Assembly (NCBI RefSeq): GCF_002849615.1
Contig: NZ_PDNV01000009.1
Location: 124,001 to 188,000, forward strand
Length of the DNA: 64,000 nucleotides
Direction: 5' to 3'
Origin: Pollutimonas nitritireducens
Lineage (GTDB): Bacteria; Pseudomonadota; Gammaproteobacteria; Burkholderiales; Burkholderiaceae_B
Shown here one piece after another: positions 1 through 9,738 of this stretch (its first letter is position 1; the number at the start of each line of letters is the position of its first letter). The notes below the pieces were generated by a model. The model made no database searches and was not told where the DNA came from. It worked only from the letters and a program-made list of their open reading frames with translations. Made by a program: the position numbers and the translations under genes.

Positions 1-545
1 CCGCCCAGAGGAACGAACAGCGAATCCAGACCGCCGACATCTTCAAGAAGCTCTTGGACCGCCGTGCCTTGGCCCGCGATGACGTCCGGGTGATCATAGG
101 GCGGGATCAGGGTCAGGCCTTGTTCTTTCACCAGCGCAAGCGCCACCTGTTCGCGGTCTTCTGTGTGGCGATTGTAACTAACGACTCGGGCGCCGTAACC
201 GATGGTGGCTGCTTTCTTTGCAGCCGGTGCGTCATGCGGCATAACGATCGTAGCAGCGACATTCAGCAGTTGCGAGGCCAGAGCTATCGCCTGTGCATGA
301 TTGCCCGATGAGAATGCCACGACGCCCGCCCTGCGTTGTGCCGCCGACAGATTGGCCACGGCGTTATAGCCGCCGCGGAACTTGAAGGCACCAATGCGCT
401 GGAAGTTCTCGCACTTGAAGAACACCTCAGCCTCGAGGCGCTTGTTCAGCGTCTGGGACGTGAACACCGGGCTGCGGTGCGCCACCTGGCTGAGGACCCG
501 GCTGGCAGCGACGACATCATCAAACGTGGGTAATCTGGAATTCAT
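1..545 (-). CDS. Threonine/serine dehydratase-like PLP enzyme, partial (5' part only)
   Basis: The reverse strand reads open from an ATG at 545 to the window edge, giving the first ~181 residues of a fold-type II PLP enzyme. AFKFRGG (residues 53-59) carries the Schiff-base lysine K55, and SSGNHAQ (about residues 79-85) is the phosphate/substrate loop. Both are hallmarks of threonine dehydratases and related hydroxy-amino-acid ammonia-lyases, which deaminate threonine or serine to 2-oxo acids in the cytosol. The N-terminus lacks a long extension, fitting either biosynthetic IlvA or a catabolic TdcB/threo-3-hydroxyaspartate lyase. The missing C-terminus, with or without ACT domains, would decide between them. 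It is divergent from ruvB with about 130 bp between the starts. Confidence 0.85.
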   Translation of the reverse strand, partial: MNSRLPTFDDVVAASRVLSQVAHRSPVFTSQTLNKRLEAEVFFKCENFQRIGAFKFRGGYNAVANLSAAQRRAGVVAFSSGNHAQAIALASQLLNVAATIVMPHDAPAAKKAATIGYGARVVSYNRHTEDREQVALALVKEQGLTLIPPYDHPDVIAGQGTAVQELLEDVGGLDSLFVPLG

Positions 546-675
546 TGGAATACGCTCGGCTCAAGGAAATACGATAAACGCAACAGCCGGAATTATGCTG
601 CAAACGGTGCACGTCTGCGCAACTAATGCGGAGTAGAGTACGATAAGCACTGTAAATATAATCAGCAGCGATCCC

Positions 676-1740
<1,065 letters not shown>

Positions 1741-1814
1741 CTTGAATTCACCGGCGACCAGAGGAGTTTTGGTCGAAGTGTTTACAGAGCTCGCTGCGGC
1801 GCGGAGGCGTCGGG

Positions 1815-1950
1815 GGGCTATTCGTTCGTTGGGAGGGCTTTTCGTTCATTGGGACGGCTATTCGTTCATTGGGTCGGCTATTCGTTCATTGGGTCGGCTA
1901 TTCGTTCTTTGGGTCGGCTATTCGTTCTTTGGGTCGGCTATTCGTTCTTT
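1815..1950. repeat. 20-bp tandem repeat, about 6.5 copies
   Basis: Copies of a 20-bp unit (about TTCGTTCNTTGGGNCGGCTA) start at 1821, 1841, 1861, 1881, 1901 and 1921. A partial copy at 1941 runs into the left arm of the next palindromic element. Variation is mostly A/T at position 8 and a few changes in the first two units, so the array looks young. The unit is not a multiple of three and the translated frames carry no recognisable domain, so it is non-coding. It lies just 3' of ruvB. Confidence 0.9.
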
Positions 1951-1952
1951 AG

Positions 1953-2179
1953 AAAGGCGGGTGTGTCGCGGCCTGTTTCGGCTTCGCGCGCTACGCCCGT
2001 GGCGTTGCCAGGGGTGCCCGTTTCGGCCAGCCCCATCGAGGCGACCGCGGAACTCGCCCGGTCGGGCCAGTGGCCCGACACCCGTCGGGCTACAGACAGC
2101 CGCGGTCTTGCATCCTCGATGTGACTGACCGAAACGGCGTGCGCGAGGCGCCTGCACAGCCCCCGACACACCCGCCTTT
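1953..2179. repeat. Long imperfect palindromic element A
   Basis: Perfect 16-bp outer arms (AAAGGCGGGTGTGTCG at 1953-1968 and its reverse complement at 2164-2179) enclose further nested inverted matches. Examples are the CGTTTCGGCCAG / CTGACCGAAACG region and GACCGCGG / CCGCGGTC near the centre. The whole ~227 bp can fold as one long, interrupted hairpin. No coding frame in it looks protein-like. It resembles elements B (2385-2560) and C (39735-39884) in design. Confidence 0.8.
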
Positions 2180-2384
2180 TTGCATGAGCGAGGCTTGGAC
2201 GAGCGCGCTAACCATCGTGCACGCCAAGCCAGCCACGCAATCCACTTCTAAGACCGGTTCGATCAACGCGGTGAGCCTGGCCAAGCAACCATTTGCATCC
2301 ATCTTGGCCAGAAATCTTTCACGACGGGTTTGCTGGCCTTTGCCAGCGTAAGGCCGGCAAGTTTCCGATTGCGCAGTTGTACGG

Positions 2385-2560
2385 GGTGGATGGGGGGCAG
2401 TCCGGCGTGTAGGCGTGCGCCGCGGGCTGACGAAGGGAAGCCGGGGGGTGTCGTCGGTCGCTGTCTGACCGGAGCGAAGCGCAGGGAGTTCGGCCGACGC
2501 CCGGCTGGACGAGGCAGACGCGGAAACAAGCACGCCGTGCCGGACTGCCCCCCATCCACC
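2385..2560. repeat. Long imperfect palindromic element B
   Basis: Perfect 22-bp inverted arms at 2385-2406 and 2539-2560 (G-rich left arm around GGATGGGGGGCAG, C-rich right arm) enclose ~132 bp. The interior contains a GGAGCGAAG...GGGAG...GGACGAG motif series. The same series occurs in reverse orientation inside element C near 39.8 kb, which suggests one repeat family. No protein-like reading frame is present. Confidence 0.8.
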
Positions 2561-2562
2561 GC

Positions 2563-2652
2563 GGGCAACGTCATCGGAGCCAGACAACGTCATTAGCACC
2601 AGACAACGTCATCGGAGCCAGACAACGCCATTAACACCGGACAACTCATCAG
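2563..2652. repeat. 19-bp tandem repeat, about 5 copies
   Basis: Units of about AGACAACGTCATCGGAGCC begin at 2563, 2582, 2601 and 2620, and a decayed copy starts at 2639. The array sits between palindromic element B and the 3' end of recQ. Two unit types alternate (ATCGGAGCC and ATTAGCACC), pointing to duplication of a two-unit block. No coding frame is supported. Nothing else was seen in the remainder of 1741-2706. Confidence 0.8.
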
Positions 2653-2706
2653 AACAGAACAGCCTCACTGAAGCAAAGTGCCGTAAACACTTGAACTAAA
2701 AACTCT

Positions 2707-4524
2707 CTAGCCGCGCACACACCGCAACAACTCTTCCCCATAGGCGTCGCGCTTGCGTACGCCCACGCCACTGATGCCGCCGAGATCGTCCAGTGTTTGC
2801 GGACACGTCAGCGCGATTTCGCGCAGGGTGGCATCGTGAAAAATGACGTAGGCGGGCACGCCATGGCTGCGTGCCACCTCTGAGCGCCATGTCCGTAGAT
2901 GCTCAAAGCGCTGCTGAGCTTCCCCCGGAAGAACGATTGCATCCTTGCTTTTCGCCGTGCCGGTGCTGCGTGGACTCCGGACTTTCTTCTCAGGCTCGCG
3001 ACGAAACATCAAGGTGCGCTCGCCCTTGAGCACGGCACGGCTTGCATCGGTCAGCGCCAGGGTGCCGTAACCCTCGTGGTCGACAGCCAAAAGGCTCTGG
3101 GCGAGCAACTGCCTCAATACGCCTCGCCAGGCCTGCTCCGACAGATCGGCGCCTATGCCGAAAACAGTCATGGTTTCATGCTGATATTGCTGGATCCTGT
3201 CTGTAGGTTTGCCGCGCAGAATATCGATGAGGTGGCCTGCGCCAAATCGCTGGCCGCGTTCGCGCCATAAACGATAGACAGCTGAAAGAATCTTCTGAGC
3301 GGCGACCGTACCATCCCATGCCTGTGGCGGCTCCAGGCAGGTATCGCAATTGCCGCAAGGTCCTATGGTCTGTTCAAAATAGGCCAACAAGCGCTGGCGG
3401 CGACACGTTACGGTTTCGCACAGGCCCAACATGGCATCAAGCTGCGCGCCCAAGCGGCGCCTGAAAGCGTCATCGCCAGCCGACTCATTGATCATGCGGC
3501 GTTGCTGCACCACATCCTGCAGGCCATAGGCCAGCCATGCATTGGCCGGCTGGCCGTCGCGCCCCGCGCGGCCAGTTTCCTGATAATAGCCCTCCACCGA
3601 TTTGGGCAGATCGATATGCGCAACAAACCGTACGTCCGGCTTGTTCACTCCCATGCCAAATGCAATGGTGGCCACCATGACCATGCCTTCTTCGCGCAGG
3701 AATCGCGCCTGGTTCGCAGCACGTACGGCCGGATTCAATCCCGCATGATAAGGAAGGGCCTCGATTCCGTTCTGGCAAAGGAAGTCGGCAGTTTCCTCGA
3801 CCCGCGCACGGGAAAGGCAATACACGATTCCGCAGTCGCCCTTGTGTTCCGCCTGGATAAAGGCCAGCAATTGTCGTCTGACTTCATTTTTTTCGATGAT
3901 GCGGTAACGGATATTCGGTCGATCGAAACTGGCAACGAAATGCGGTGCGTCGTCCAGGGCCAGGCGCTGTGCAATTTCGCGCCGGGTGACCGTGGTCGCG
4001 GTTGCCGTCAATGCCAGGCGGGGCACGTCCGGCCATCGTTCATGCAGTAGCGACAAGCCAAGGTATTCAGGCCGGAAGTCATGTCCCCATTGTGAAACAC
4101 AATGGGCCTCGTCAATCGCAAATAGCGATATCCGGCCACTGGACAGGAGATCCAGGCATCGATCGGTCAGTAATCTTTCCGGCGCCACATATAACAGATC
4201 CAGCTCGCCGGCCAGAAAAGCCTGCTCCACATCGCGAGATGTACGCCAGTCCTGCGAAGAATTCAGGAATGCAGCCCTCACGCCCAGTTCGAGCAGTGCG
4301 TCAACCTGGTCCTGCATGAGCGCAATCAGCGGAGAGATCACGACTCCGGTACCCGGACGAACCAATGCGGGTATCTGATAGCAAAGTGATTTCCCGCCGC
4401 CAGTGGGCATGAGCACCAGGGCGTCGCCACCCTGCACGACATGGTCGATGATGGCTTGCTGGTCGCCCCGGAAGGAGTCGTAACCAAAGACCTGCTGCAG
4501 CGTTTCGAGGGACGAAGTGTTCAT
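2707..4524 (-). CDS. recQ: ATP-dependent DNA helicase RecQ
   Basis: 605-residue SF2 3'-5' helicase for recombination and replication-fork repair. Walker A TGGGKS is at residues 41-46 and DEAH at 138-141. The [20 protein letters not shown] region and the GRAGRDG arginine-finger motif VI follow. The RQC zinc site shows the C...C-x2-C-x2-C cluster (GPCGNCDTC). The protein ends with a winged helix and an HRDC domain ([11 protein letters not shown]...). Length and order match E. coli-type RecQ. Its ATG (4522-4524) lies 3 nt after the stop of the upstream barrel gene on the same strand, with no evident Shine-Dalgarno, so translation is probably coupled. Confidence 0.97.
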   Translation of the reverse strand: MNTSSLETLQQVFGYDSFRGDQQAIIDHVVQGGDALVLMPTGGGKSLCYQIPALVRPGTGVVISPLIALMQDQVDALLELGVRAAFLNSSQDWRTSRDVEQAFLAGELDLLYVAPERLLTDRCLDLLSSGRISLFAIDEAHCVSQWGHDFRPEYLGLSLLHERWPDVPRLALTATATTVTRREIAQRLALDDAPHFVASFDRPNIRYRIIEKNEVRRQLLAFIQAEHKGDCGIVYCLSRARVEETADFLCQNGIEALPYHAGLNPAVRAANQARFLREEGMVMVATIAFGMGVNKPDVRFVAHIDLPKSVEGYYQETGRAGRDGQPANAWLAYGLQDVVQQRRMINESAGDDAFRRRLGAQLDAMLGLCETVTCRRQRLLAYFEQTIGPCGNCDTCLEPPQAWDGTVAAQKILSAVYRLWRERGQRFGAGHLIDILRGKPTDRIQQYQHETMTVFGIGADLSEQAWRGVLRQLLAQSLLAVDHEGYGTLALTDASRAVLKGERTLMFRREPEKKVRSPRSTGTAKSKDAIVLPGEAQQRFEHLRTWRSEVARSHGVPAYVIFHDATLREIALTCPQTLDDLGGISGVGVRKRDAYGEELLRCVRG

Positions 4525-4527
4525 GTG

Positions 4528-5691
4528 CTAGTTGATGGGAACCGAAAAGCGAATGCCTACATCATAATCGCCACTGACGAGTTGACGCTCGGCCTTCAGC
4601 CCGATACGAAGGTTTGGGCTGTACCAGAATTGTTGCGTAAGCCCGAAGCTGCGCTGCGTGTCGCCCAATGAGGAACGGGCACTTTCATAGGTACCCGCCA
4701 CATCTCCCCAGCGTCCCATAGGCACGCTGGCTGATACTTGTTGCCGGATGCCGCCAACCGACACCCCATCCGCGTAGCGGCTAAGGTCGGCAAAGCCCAT
4801 GGTGTGCCGTTCTCTTAGCCAGGACAATTGCACGGTGTCGAGCACATCCACCTCGTAGGCCGTCTGGTATCGCCACCCTCCGTGCATGCCGTAGCTGGCT
4901 TTGGCAACGCCGGCGCTCCAGGCGCCCCAGTTATCAGTGGCGTAGCGCCCGCCTACTCCAGTCGCAATCAGATCCGGCGCCGCTTCGAGCTGAGACTCGA
5001 GCGTGATTTGGGGATTGATCTGATAACGCAAGACCGTGTTGCTTGCCGTCGGACCATAGTCGAGGTCGCCTTGAGGCTGGCTGGAGTAATCCAGCGCCCC
5101 CACGGACATGGCGTACTGCCATCGCTGGCTGTCCGAACCCACCTGGGACGATTGCGACACACTGATACCACCCATTCGCGCTGTGTTTCCCCAAGCCGGT
5201 ACCTCGATCTCGTTATTGCCCAGGCTCACGCCCAGGCCGTGTTCCCCGGTATAACGCCAATTGCTGGTGCCCAAGGTCCATGAGTCGCGGGCTGGAGTCG
5301 ACAACCATCTCGCCCGCATGCGCGGCGTACGGCGCCATCCCGTCGAGCCCAGCAAGCCGGGCGACGTCCTGGACACTTTGGTCCGATGCCATTTCTGGAA
5401 GTCCGTTTCCGTCCAGAAATAGTCGTAAGGAATGTCGGGTATTGCAAGCGCACCGGGCAGCCCGGTTGCGTCAGGCGTGACGGCGTCGGACATAGACTCG
5501 GCATCGGCCGGATCCGCCAATGGCCGTGGGGGATCCACAGACACTTCGGGCACAGCATACAACTGTATGGGCGCCAGGTCGCGCAATGCGGGACCAGGTC
5601 GCCCCCGGGCAGAATCAGGCCAGGCCGACGTTGACAGCATGCACGCCGCCGCTATGCAGGCTAATCGCAGTAGGGTTGAAAAAAACGTCAT
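4528..5691 (-). CDS. Predicted secreted outer-membrane beta-barrel protein
   Basis: 387 residues from the ATG at 5691; an in-frame TTG at 5700 would add three residues. A clear Sec signal peptide (about residues 1-25: short start, LLRLACIAAACML core, SAW cut region) is followed by a proline-rich stretch. The rest is a long alternating pattern of polar and aromatic residues with many G, W, Y and S, as in transmembrane beta strands. It ends in a barrel-like strand, RFSVPIN. I do not recognise the family; the C-terminal strands faintly resemble usher or porin barrels. The gene directly precedes recQ and probably shares its transcript, an unexpected pairing for a repair helicase. The function is unknown. 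Confidence 0.6.
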   Translation of the reverse strand: MTFFSTLLRLACIAAACMLSTSAWPDSARGRPGPALRDLAPIQLYAVPEVSVDPPRPLADPADAESMSDAVTPDATGLPGALAIPDIPYDYFWTETDFQKWHRTKVSRTSPGLLGSTGWRRTPRMRARWLSTPARDSWTLGTSNWRYTGEHGLGVSLGNNEIEVPAWGNTARMGGISVSQSSQVGSDSQRWQYAMSVGALDYSSQPQGDLDYGPTASNTVLRYQINPQITLESQLEAAPDLIATGVGGRYATDNWGAWSAGVAKASYGMHGGWRYQTAYEVDVLDTVQLSWLRERHTMGFADLSRYADGVSVGGIRQQVSASVPMGRWGDVAGTYESARSSLGDTQRSFGLTQQFWYSPNLRIGLKAERQLVSGDYDVGIRFSVPIN

Positions 5692-5735
5692 GAACACCAA
5701 TCAAATCGTTGTATCGGCAAAGTTGGAACGTACTT

Positions 5736-7526
5736 TCACTTTCGTGGTTGGCGTAACGGTCCGAAGGCCAGCATGGCCTCGCCACCCGCGTCCAAAGATC
5801 GCTTGATGGCACTGTATTTTTCCAGTACCGACGATTTGTAGACCACACCAAGCAGAGTGGGTTTTTCGCCGCGGCTGACCACCGGCAGCCGTTCGCCGGG
5901 GAACTGGACGAAAATATCCTGCGCCTCGTCCAGCGTCATGCCGGGATGCAAAGTCTTGACGAAATCGCGACGCAATACTTCTCCGGCCAGCTTCGCGTTT
6001 ATGTCGCTTCGTTCCAGCAACAAACTGGTCAAGTCCTGCTGGGCGACCACACCTTGGAAACTATTTTCTTCGTCGACCACGTAAAGATACCTGACCGGAT
6101 AGTCCAGGAACATTTGCAACGCCGCGCTGACCGGCGAAGTCGTCACGACAACGGTCGTGGCCGGGCGCAATAACTCATCCAGCATGGTGTTTCGCAACTG
6201 TTGGCGCAACAGGACGTCGCGTTCGCGCACCACCGTGACATCATACATGGCGACTTCTGCCACTGCACGAGCCACGAAAAAGGCAACCACGCACGCAAGC
6301 ATCAGGGGCAGGACCAATTGATAGCTCAGCGTCATCTCGAATATCATCAGTATCGCCATGAGCGGAGCACTGGTGGCCGCCCCCAGGAAACTTCCCATGC
6401 CAACCAATGTATACACATAGACTTCAGTCGTCATACCGGGCCAGACCAGCATCATGAGCTGGCCAAACAATGTCCCGATGGCGCCACCCACGAAAAGAGC
6501 AGGAGTGAACACGCCCCCTACCGCGCCCGAGCCCACGGTCAACGCCGTGGCGACGACTTTACAGATAAGAATCAATACGACGGCGTACCAGGTCCAGGTG
6601 GTGTGCAGCAACGAGGACACCACACTGTAGCCGTTGCCCGCGACTTCAGGCACCACCATCAGCAGCAGGCCAAGCAGGGTGCCGCCCAGGGCAAGGCGCA
6701 TAGGTAAAGGCAGGCCGGTGCTTTTGAACCACCTGCGTGAAATATCAAGGAACTTCAGGAACATGGGAGCGCCCAGACCGGCCAGCCCTCCCAGCAGCAC
6801 GAAGGGGAGCACTTCCATGCCCGGTATCTCGGGGATATCGGCCATGGCGTAGGTGGTCTCATAGTGCCCGGTCATGCGCATGACGATATTTGCCGAGGCC
6901 GCCGCTACCAGCAGGGGGCCGAAGCTTTGCATGGTCATAGTGCCCAGGACGATCTCGGCCACGAACAATGCGCCGGCGATGGGGGCGCCGTAGGCAGACG
7001 CCACGCCCGCTGCCGCCCCGCAGGCCACCAGCAGGCGCAATCGGGACGTGCCAAACGAGGTGAAGCGGCCTATTGCCGACGCGCTGAGCGCCGCCATATG
7101 CACCATGGCGCCCTCCCGTCCTATGGAGCCGCCAGACGCCACCGTGAATAACGATGAAAGCGAGCGCAGCAGGCCTTGCCGCATCGACAGACGGCCATCC
7201 CCAAGAGCCACGGCTTCCATATAGTCGGAATGCGCTCCGCTGCCCATCCTGGATGCCAGCCACAACAAGCTGCCCGCCACCAAGCCGCCAAATGCAGGGA
7301 ACAGCAATCGGCCATACCATGGCAAGCCCTGCGTGACGCCCACGATGGAACCGCTATGACCGGTGACCAGGTTTTGTATAAGACGCATGCCTTCGTGAAA
7401 CAAGATCGTCGCGAAAGCCCCCAGGACCCCGGTCAAGGCGGCCCAGCACAGCATTGCCGGCAGATCCGAAAGCCAGGAATAGCCCGCGAGGCGCTTGCGC
7501 ATGGATTTTATGGGGTGCCCTATCAT
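5736..7526 (-). CDS. ClC-family chloride channel/transporter with C-terminal CBS domains
   Basis: About 596 residues from the ATG at 7526, which has GGGAAACGA just upstream; an open frame extends to 7622 but would overlap the divergent promoter region. About ten hydrophobic helices carry ClC signatures: GREGAMVHM (with the gating-type glutamate) and GGVFTPALFVGG. The usual GSGIP anion-binding loop reads GSGAHSDYMEA instead, so selectivity may differ. After the membrane part come two CBS domains (about LLRPATTVVVTTSPV... and RRDFVKTLHPGMTL...), which bind nucleotides in other ClCs. It is divergent from a two-component system with ~106 bp between starts, suggesting linked control. Confidence 0.93.
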   Translation of the reverse strand: MIGHPIKSMRKRLAGYSWLSDLPAMLCWAALTGVLGAFATILFHEGMRLIQNLVTGHSGSIVGVTQGLPWYGRLLFPAFGGLVAGSLLWLASRMGSGAHSDYMEAVALGDGRLSMRQGLLRSLSSLFTVASGGSIGREGAMVHMAALSASAIGRFTSFGTSRLRLLVACGAAAGVASAYGAPIAGALFVAEIVLGTMTMQSFGPLLVAAASANIVMRMTGHYETTYAMADIPEIPGMEVLPFVLLGGLAGLGAPMFLKFLDISRRWFKSTGLPLPMRLALGGTLLGLLLMVVPEVAGNGYSVVSSLLHTTWTWYAVVLILICKVVATALTVGSGAVGGVFTPALFVGGAIGTLFGQLMMLVWPGMTTEVYVYTLVGMGSFLGAATSAPLMAILMIFEMTLSYQLVLPLMLACVVAFFVARAVAEVAMYDVTVVRERDVLLRQQLRNTMLDELLRPATTVVVTTSPVSAALQMFLDYPVRYLYVVDEENSFQGVVAQQDLTSLLLERSDINAKLAGEVLRRDFVKTLHPGMTLDEAQDIFVQFPGERLPVVSRGEKPTLLGVVYKSSVLEKYSAIKRSLDAGGEAMLAFGPLRQPRK

Positions 7527-7632
7527 TCGTTTCCCGTGTCGTTGAATATAAAGCCATGCGCCGGTGCGAACACCTATTTCAGTCGATTTCCCGCGCTTGC
7601 AAGGCATCAGTCCAAAGGGCACACTTTGGTCT

Positions 7633-8334
7633 ATGGAAAATCCCCTAGTAAAAGTACTGGTCGTTGACGACGATCCGGCCTTGCGTCAATTGCTCGCCGA
7701 CTATCTTAACCGCCATAGCTACGACACGCTGCTTGCGCCGGACGCCAGCGACTTGGCAGCGCGCATACAGCGTTATTCGCCGGACCTTATCGTACTTGAT
7801 CGCATGATGCCGGACGGCGATGGGGCGGAAGCCTGCCGCCGCCTGCGCCAGCAGGGCGAAGACATCCCTGTCATTTTACTCACTGGCCGAGATGAAACCG
7901 TTGACCGGGTCATCGGCCTGGAGGCCGGGGCCGACGATTATCTGGGCAAGCCTTTCGATCCCCGCGAGCTTCTGGCGCGTATCGAGGCGGTTCTGCGGCG
8001 AAAAAAAGGAGCATCGGCACTCACCAAGGACAAGCCAGTCGTGTTCGGTCCGTTCGTCTTCGACCCTTCCACCCGGCAACTGAGCAAGGAAGACACCATC
8101 ATCAAGCTGACCGGGGGTGAAGTCAATTTGCTGGAAGCCTTGATCAACAATCCTGGCAAGCCTTTGTCGCGGGATCGCCTGCTGGCACTGGCACGTGACG
8201 ATGACGAAGGTGAACGCAATGACCGGGCGATCGACATCGCAGTGCTTCGCCTGCGCCGCGCCATCGAAGATGATCCCAAGCAGCCCCGCTGGATACAGAC
8301 TGTCTGGGGAGTCGGCTACCGGTTCTCGCCATGA
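7633..8334 (+). CDS. OmpR-family response regulator
   Basis: 233-residue DNA-binding response regulator. The receiver domain has the acidic triad VDDD (11-14), phospho-acceptor D56 (VLDRMMPDG), T84 and K106 (LGKPFDP). A winged-helix Trans_Reg_C domain follows, ending in RWIQTVWGVGYRFSP. The frame is open further upstream, but MENPLVKVLVVDDD at 7633 is the natural start for this family. Its last codon overlaps the kinase start (ATGA at 8331-8334), so the two are translationally coupled. Closest in type to OmpR/RisA of Bordetella. The divergent ClC gene is a candidate target by position only. Confidence 0.95.
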   Translation: MENPLVKVLVVDDDPALRQLLADYLNRHSYDTLLAPDASDLAARIQRYSPDLIVLDRMMPDGDGAEACRRLRQQGEDIPVILLTGRDETVDRVIGLEAGADDYLGKPFDPRELLARIEAVLRRKKGASALTKDKPVVFGPFVFDPSTRQLSKEDTIIKLTGGEVNLLEALINNPGKPLSRDRLLALARDDDEGERNDRAIDIAVLRLRRAIEDDPKQPRWIQTVWGVGYRFSP

Positions 8335-9734
8335 GCCGCACGCTCACACTACGTGCATTGTTGCCCCGATCCCTGCGCACACGTATGGTCTTGTTGACCC
8401 TGGGAACCATATTGCTGGTCCAGGCCGCCACTTTTGCTACGGTTTCCCACTACCGCAAGCAGTTCACCGAAGAGGTTGCGGTCGAGTTCACGGCCACGAC
8501 CATCCGGACTTTGCGGGCCGCGCTGGCGGAGATCCCGGCCGAGCAACGGCCGGGATTTGTGCGCACCGCTTCACAGAATCAATGGCATCTGTGGTCGCGC
8601 AGCCTGCCGTCCGACGCCAGCCTGGAAGAAAGGCGACCTGCCCGTGAACAACGACACGGCCGGCGCCCTCCCCCCAACGACATTCGCAACAATTTGCGCA
8701 CATTTGTCCAGGCGCTCAACAAGCGACTGAGCGACGACACGCGTGTCGCGCTGTCGCGCGGACCGGAGCCGCGCTTGTACATATCGATGTTGCCGGACCC
8801 AGACCTGGACGAATCCAGGCATAACCGCGAATGGCTGGTGATTCCGCTGGACAGGATCGCCCCCCCCGTAGCCACACCGCTTATTGTTGTATGGTTGACC
8901 GGCATGGGACTGTTCCTGCTCCTGGCCGCTGCATTTTCCTGGCACATCACACGGCCCCTGACGCGGCTCGCCAAAGCAGCGGATCAGCTTGCCGCCGGCC
9001 AGCCTCAACGCGTGATACCTTCCGGGCCGCGGGAAACTCGCGTTCTGGGCGAACGTTTCAATGCCATGCTGGACACCCTGGAACAATCCGCCGCCGTACA
9101 GCGGACATTGCTTGCCGGACTGCCGCATGATCTGAAGGGACCTCTGTCGCGCATGTGGTTGCGTATCGAGATGATGGAAGATGCCAACTTCAAGGAGGGC
9201 ATGCTCAAGGACGTGCAGGACATGCAACGCATGGTGAACCAGTTCATCGGCTTTGTACGCGGTTCTGACCCCGGCTCGTACCAGTTCGCCACGCTGGCCC
9301 TCAACACATGGCTGGAAGAGCAGATTTCGGCATGGGAAAGCACCGGCAGCCCCGTGAAGCTGGTGCGTCTGAGCACGCAGCTCATAATTCTGGAGGCTGA
9401 CCGTCTGGCAATGGGTCGGCTGCTCGACAACCTCATCACCAATGCGCTGAATCATGGAAAGCCGCCGGTGGAGGTTGCCCTGGACGCGACGAAGCACCAT
9501 GCAATCATCACTGTAACCGACCACGGCCCGGGAATTTCGGCCGAACGGCGCGAAGAGGCGTTGCGCCCATTCTCGCGGCTGGACGAAGCCCGCACGCTCA
9601 CTGGTTCAGTAGGATTGGGGCTGGCATTGGCCGATGCCATCGTCAAAGCGCATAACGGCACACTGGATCTGGGGCAGGCGCCCGGGGGCGGATTGCAGGT
9701 CACGATCACCCTTCCCCAGTCCGGAGAATCGTGA
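8331..9734 (+). CDS. EnvZ/RisS-like sensor histidine kinase
   Basis: 467 residues: a first membrane helix (about residues 19-38), a periplasmic domain of ~130 residues rich in R/P, and a second helix (about 181-202). HAMP follows (RPLTRLAKAADQL), then the dimerisation/phospho-acceptor helix with H266 in LPHDLKGPLSR. The ATPase domain shows N (NLITNALNHG), G1 (DHGPGIS) and G2 (GSVGLGLAL) boxes. The residues after the histidine are DLKGPL rather than the DLRTPL of EnvZ, a modest change. It overlaps the response-regulator stop by 4 nt, so it is that regulator's partner. The signal is unknown; osmotic or acid sensing would be by analogy only. Confidence 0.94.
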   Translation: MSRTLTLRALLPRSLRTRMVLLTLGTILLVQAATFATVSHYRKQFTEEVAVEFTATTIRTLRAALAEIPAEQRPGFVRTASQNQWHLWSRSLPSDASLEERRPAREQRHGRRPPPNDIRNNLRTFVQALNKRLSDDTRVALSRGPEPRLYISMLPDPDLDESRHNREWLVIPLDRIAPPVATPLIVVWLTGMGLFLLLAAAFSWHITRPLTRLAKAADQLAAGQPQRVIPSGPRETRVLGERFNAMLDTLEQSAAVQRTLLAGLPHDLKGPLSRMWLRIEMMEDANFKEGMLKDVQDMQRMVNQFIGFVRGSDPGSYQFATLALNTWLEEQISAWESTGSPVKLVRLSTQLIILEADRLAMGRLLDNLITNALNHGKPPVEVALDATKHHAIITVTDHGPGISAERREEALRPFSRLDEARTLTGSVGLGLALADAIVKAHNGTLDLGQAPGGGLQVTITLPQSGES

Positions 9735-9738
9735 GGCG

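Noticed and set aside
1815-1950. CRISPR-like array
   Set aside because: Units are head-to-tail without unique spacers and there are no cas genes.
8571-9524. 317-codon reverse ORF opposite the sensor kinase
   Set aside because: It is opposite a kinase with all expected motifs; composition is H/Q/R-rich and it has no family likeness.
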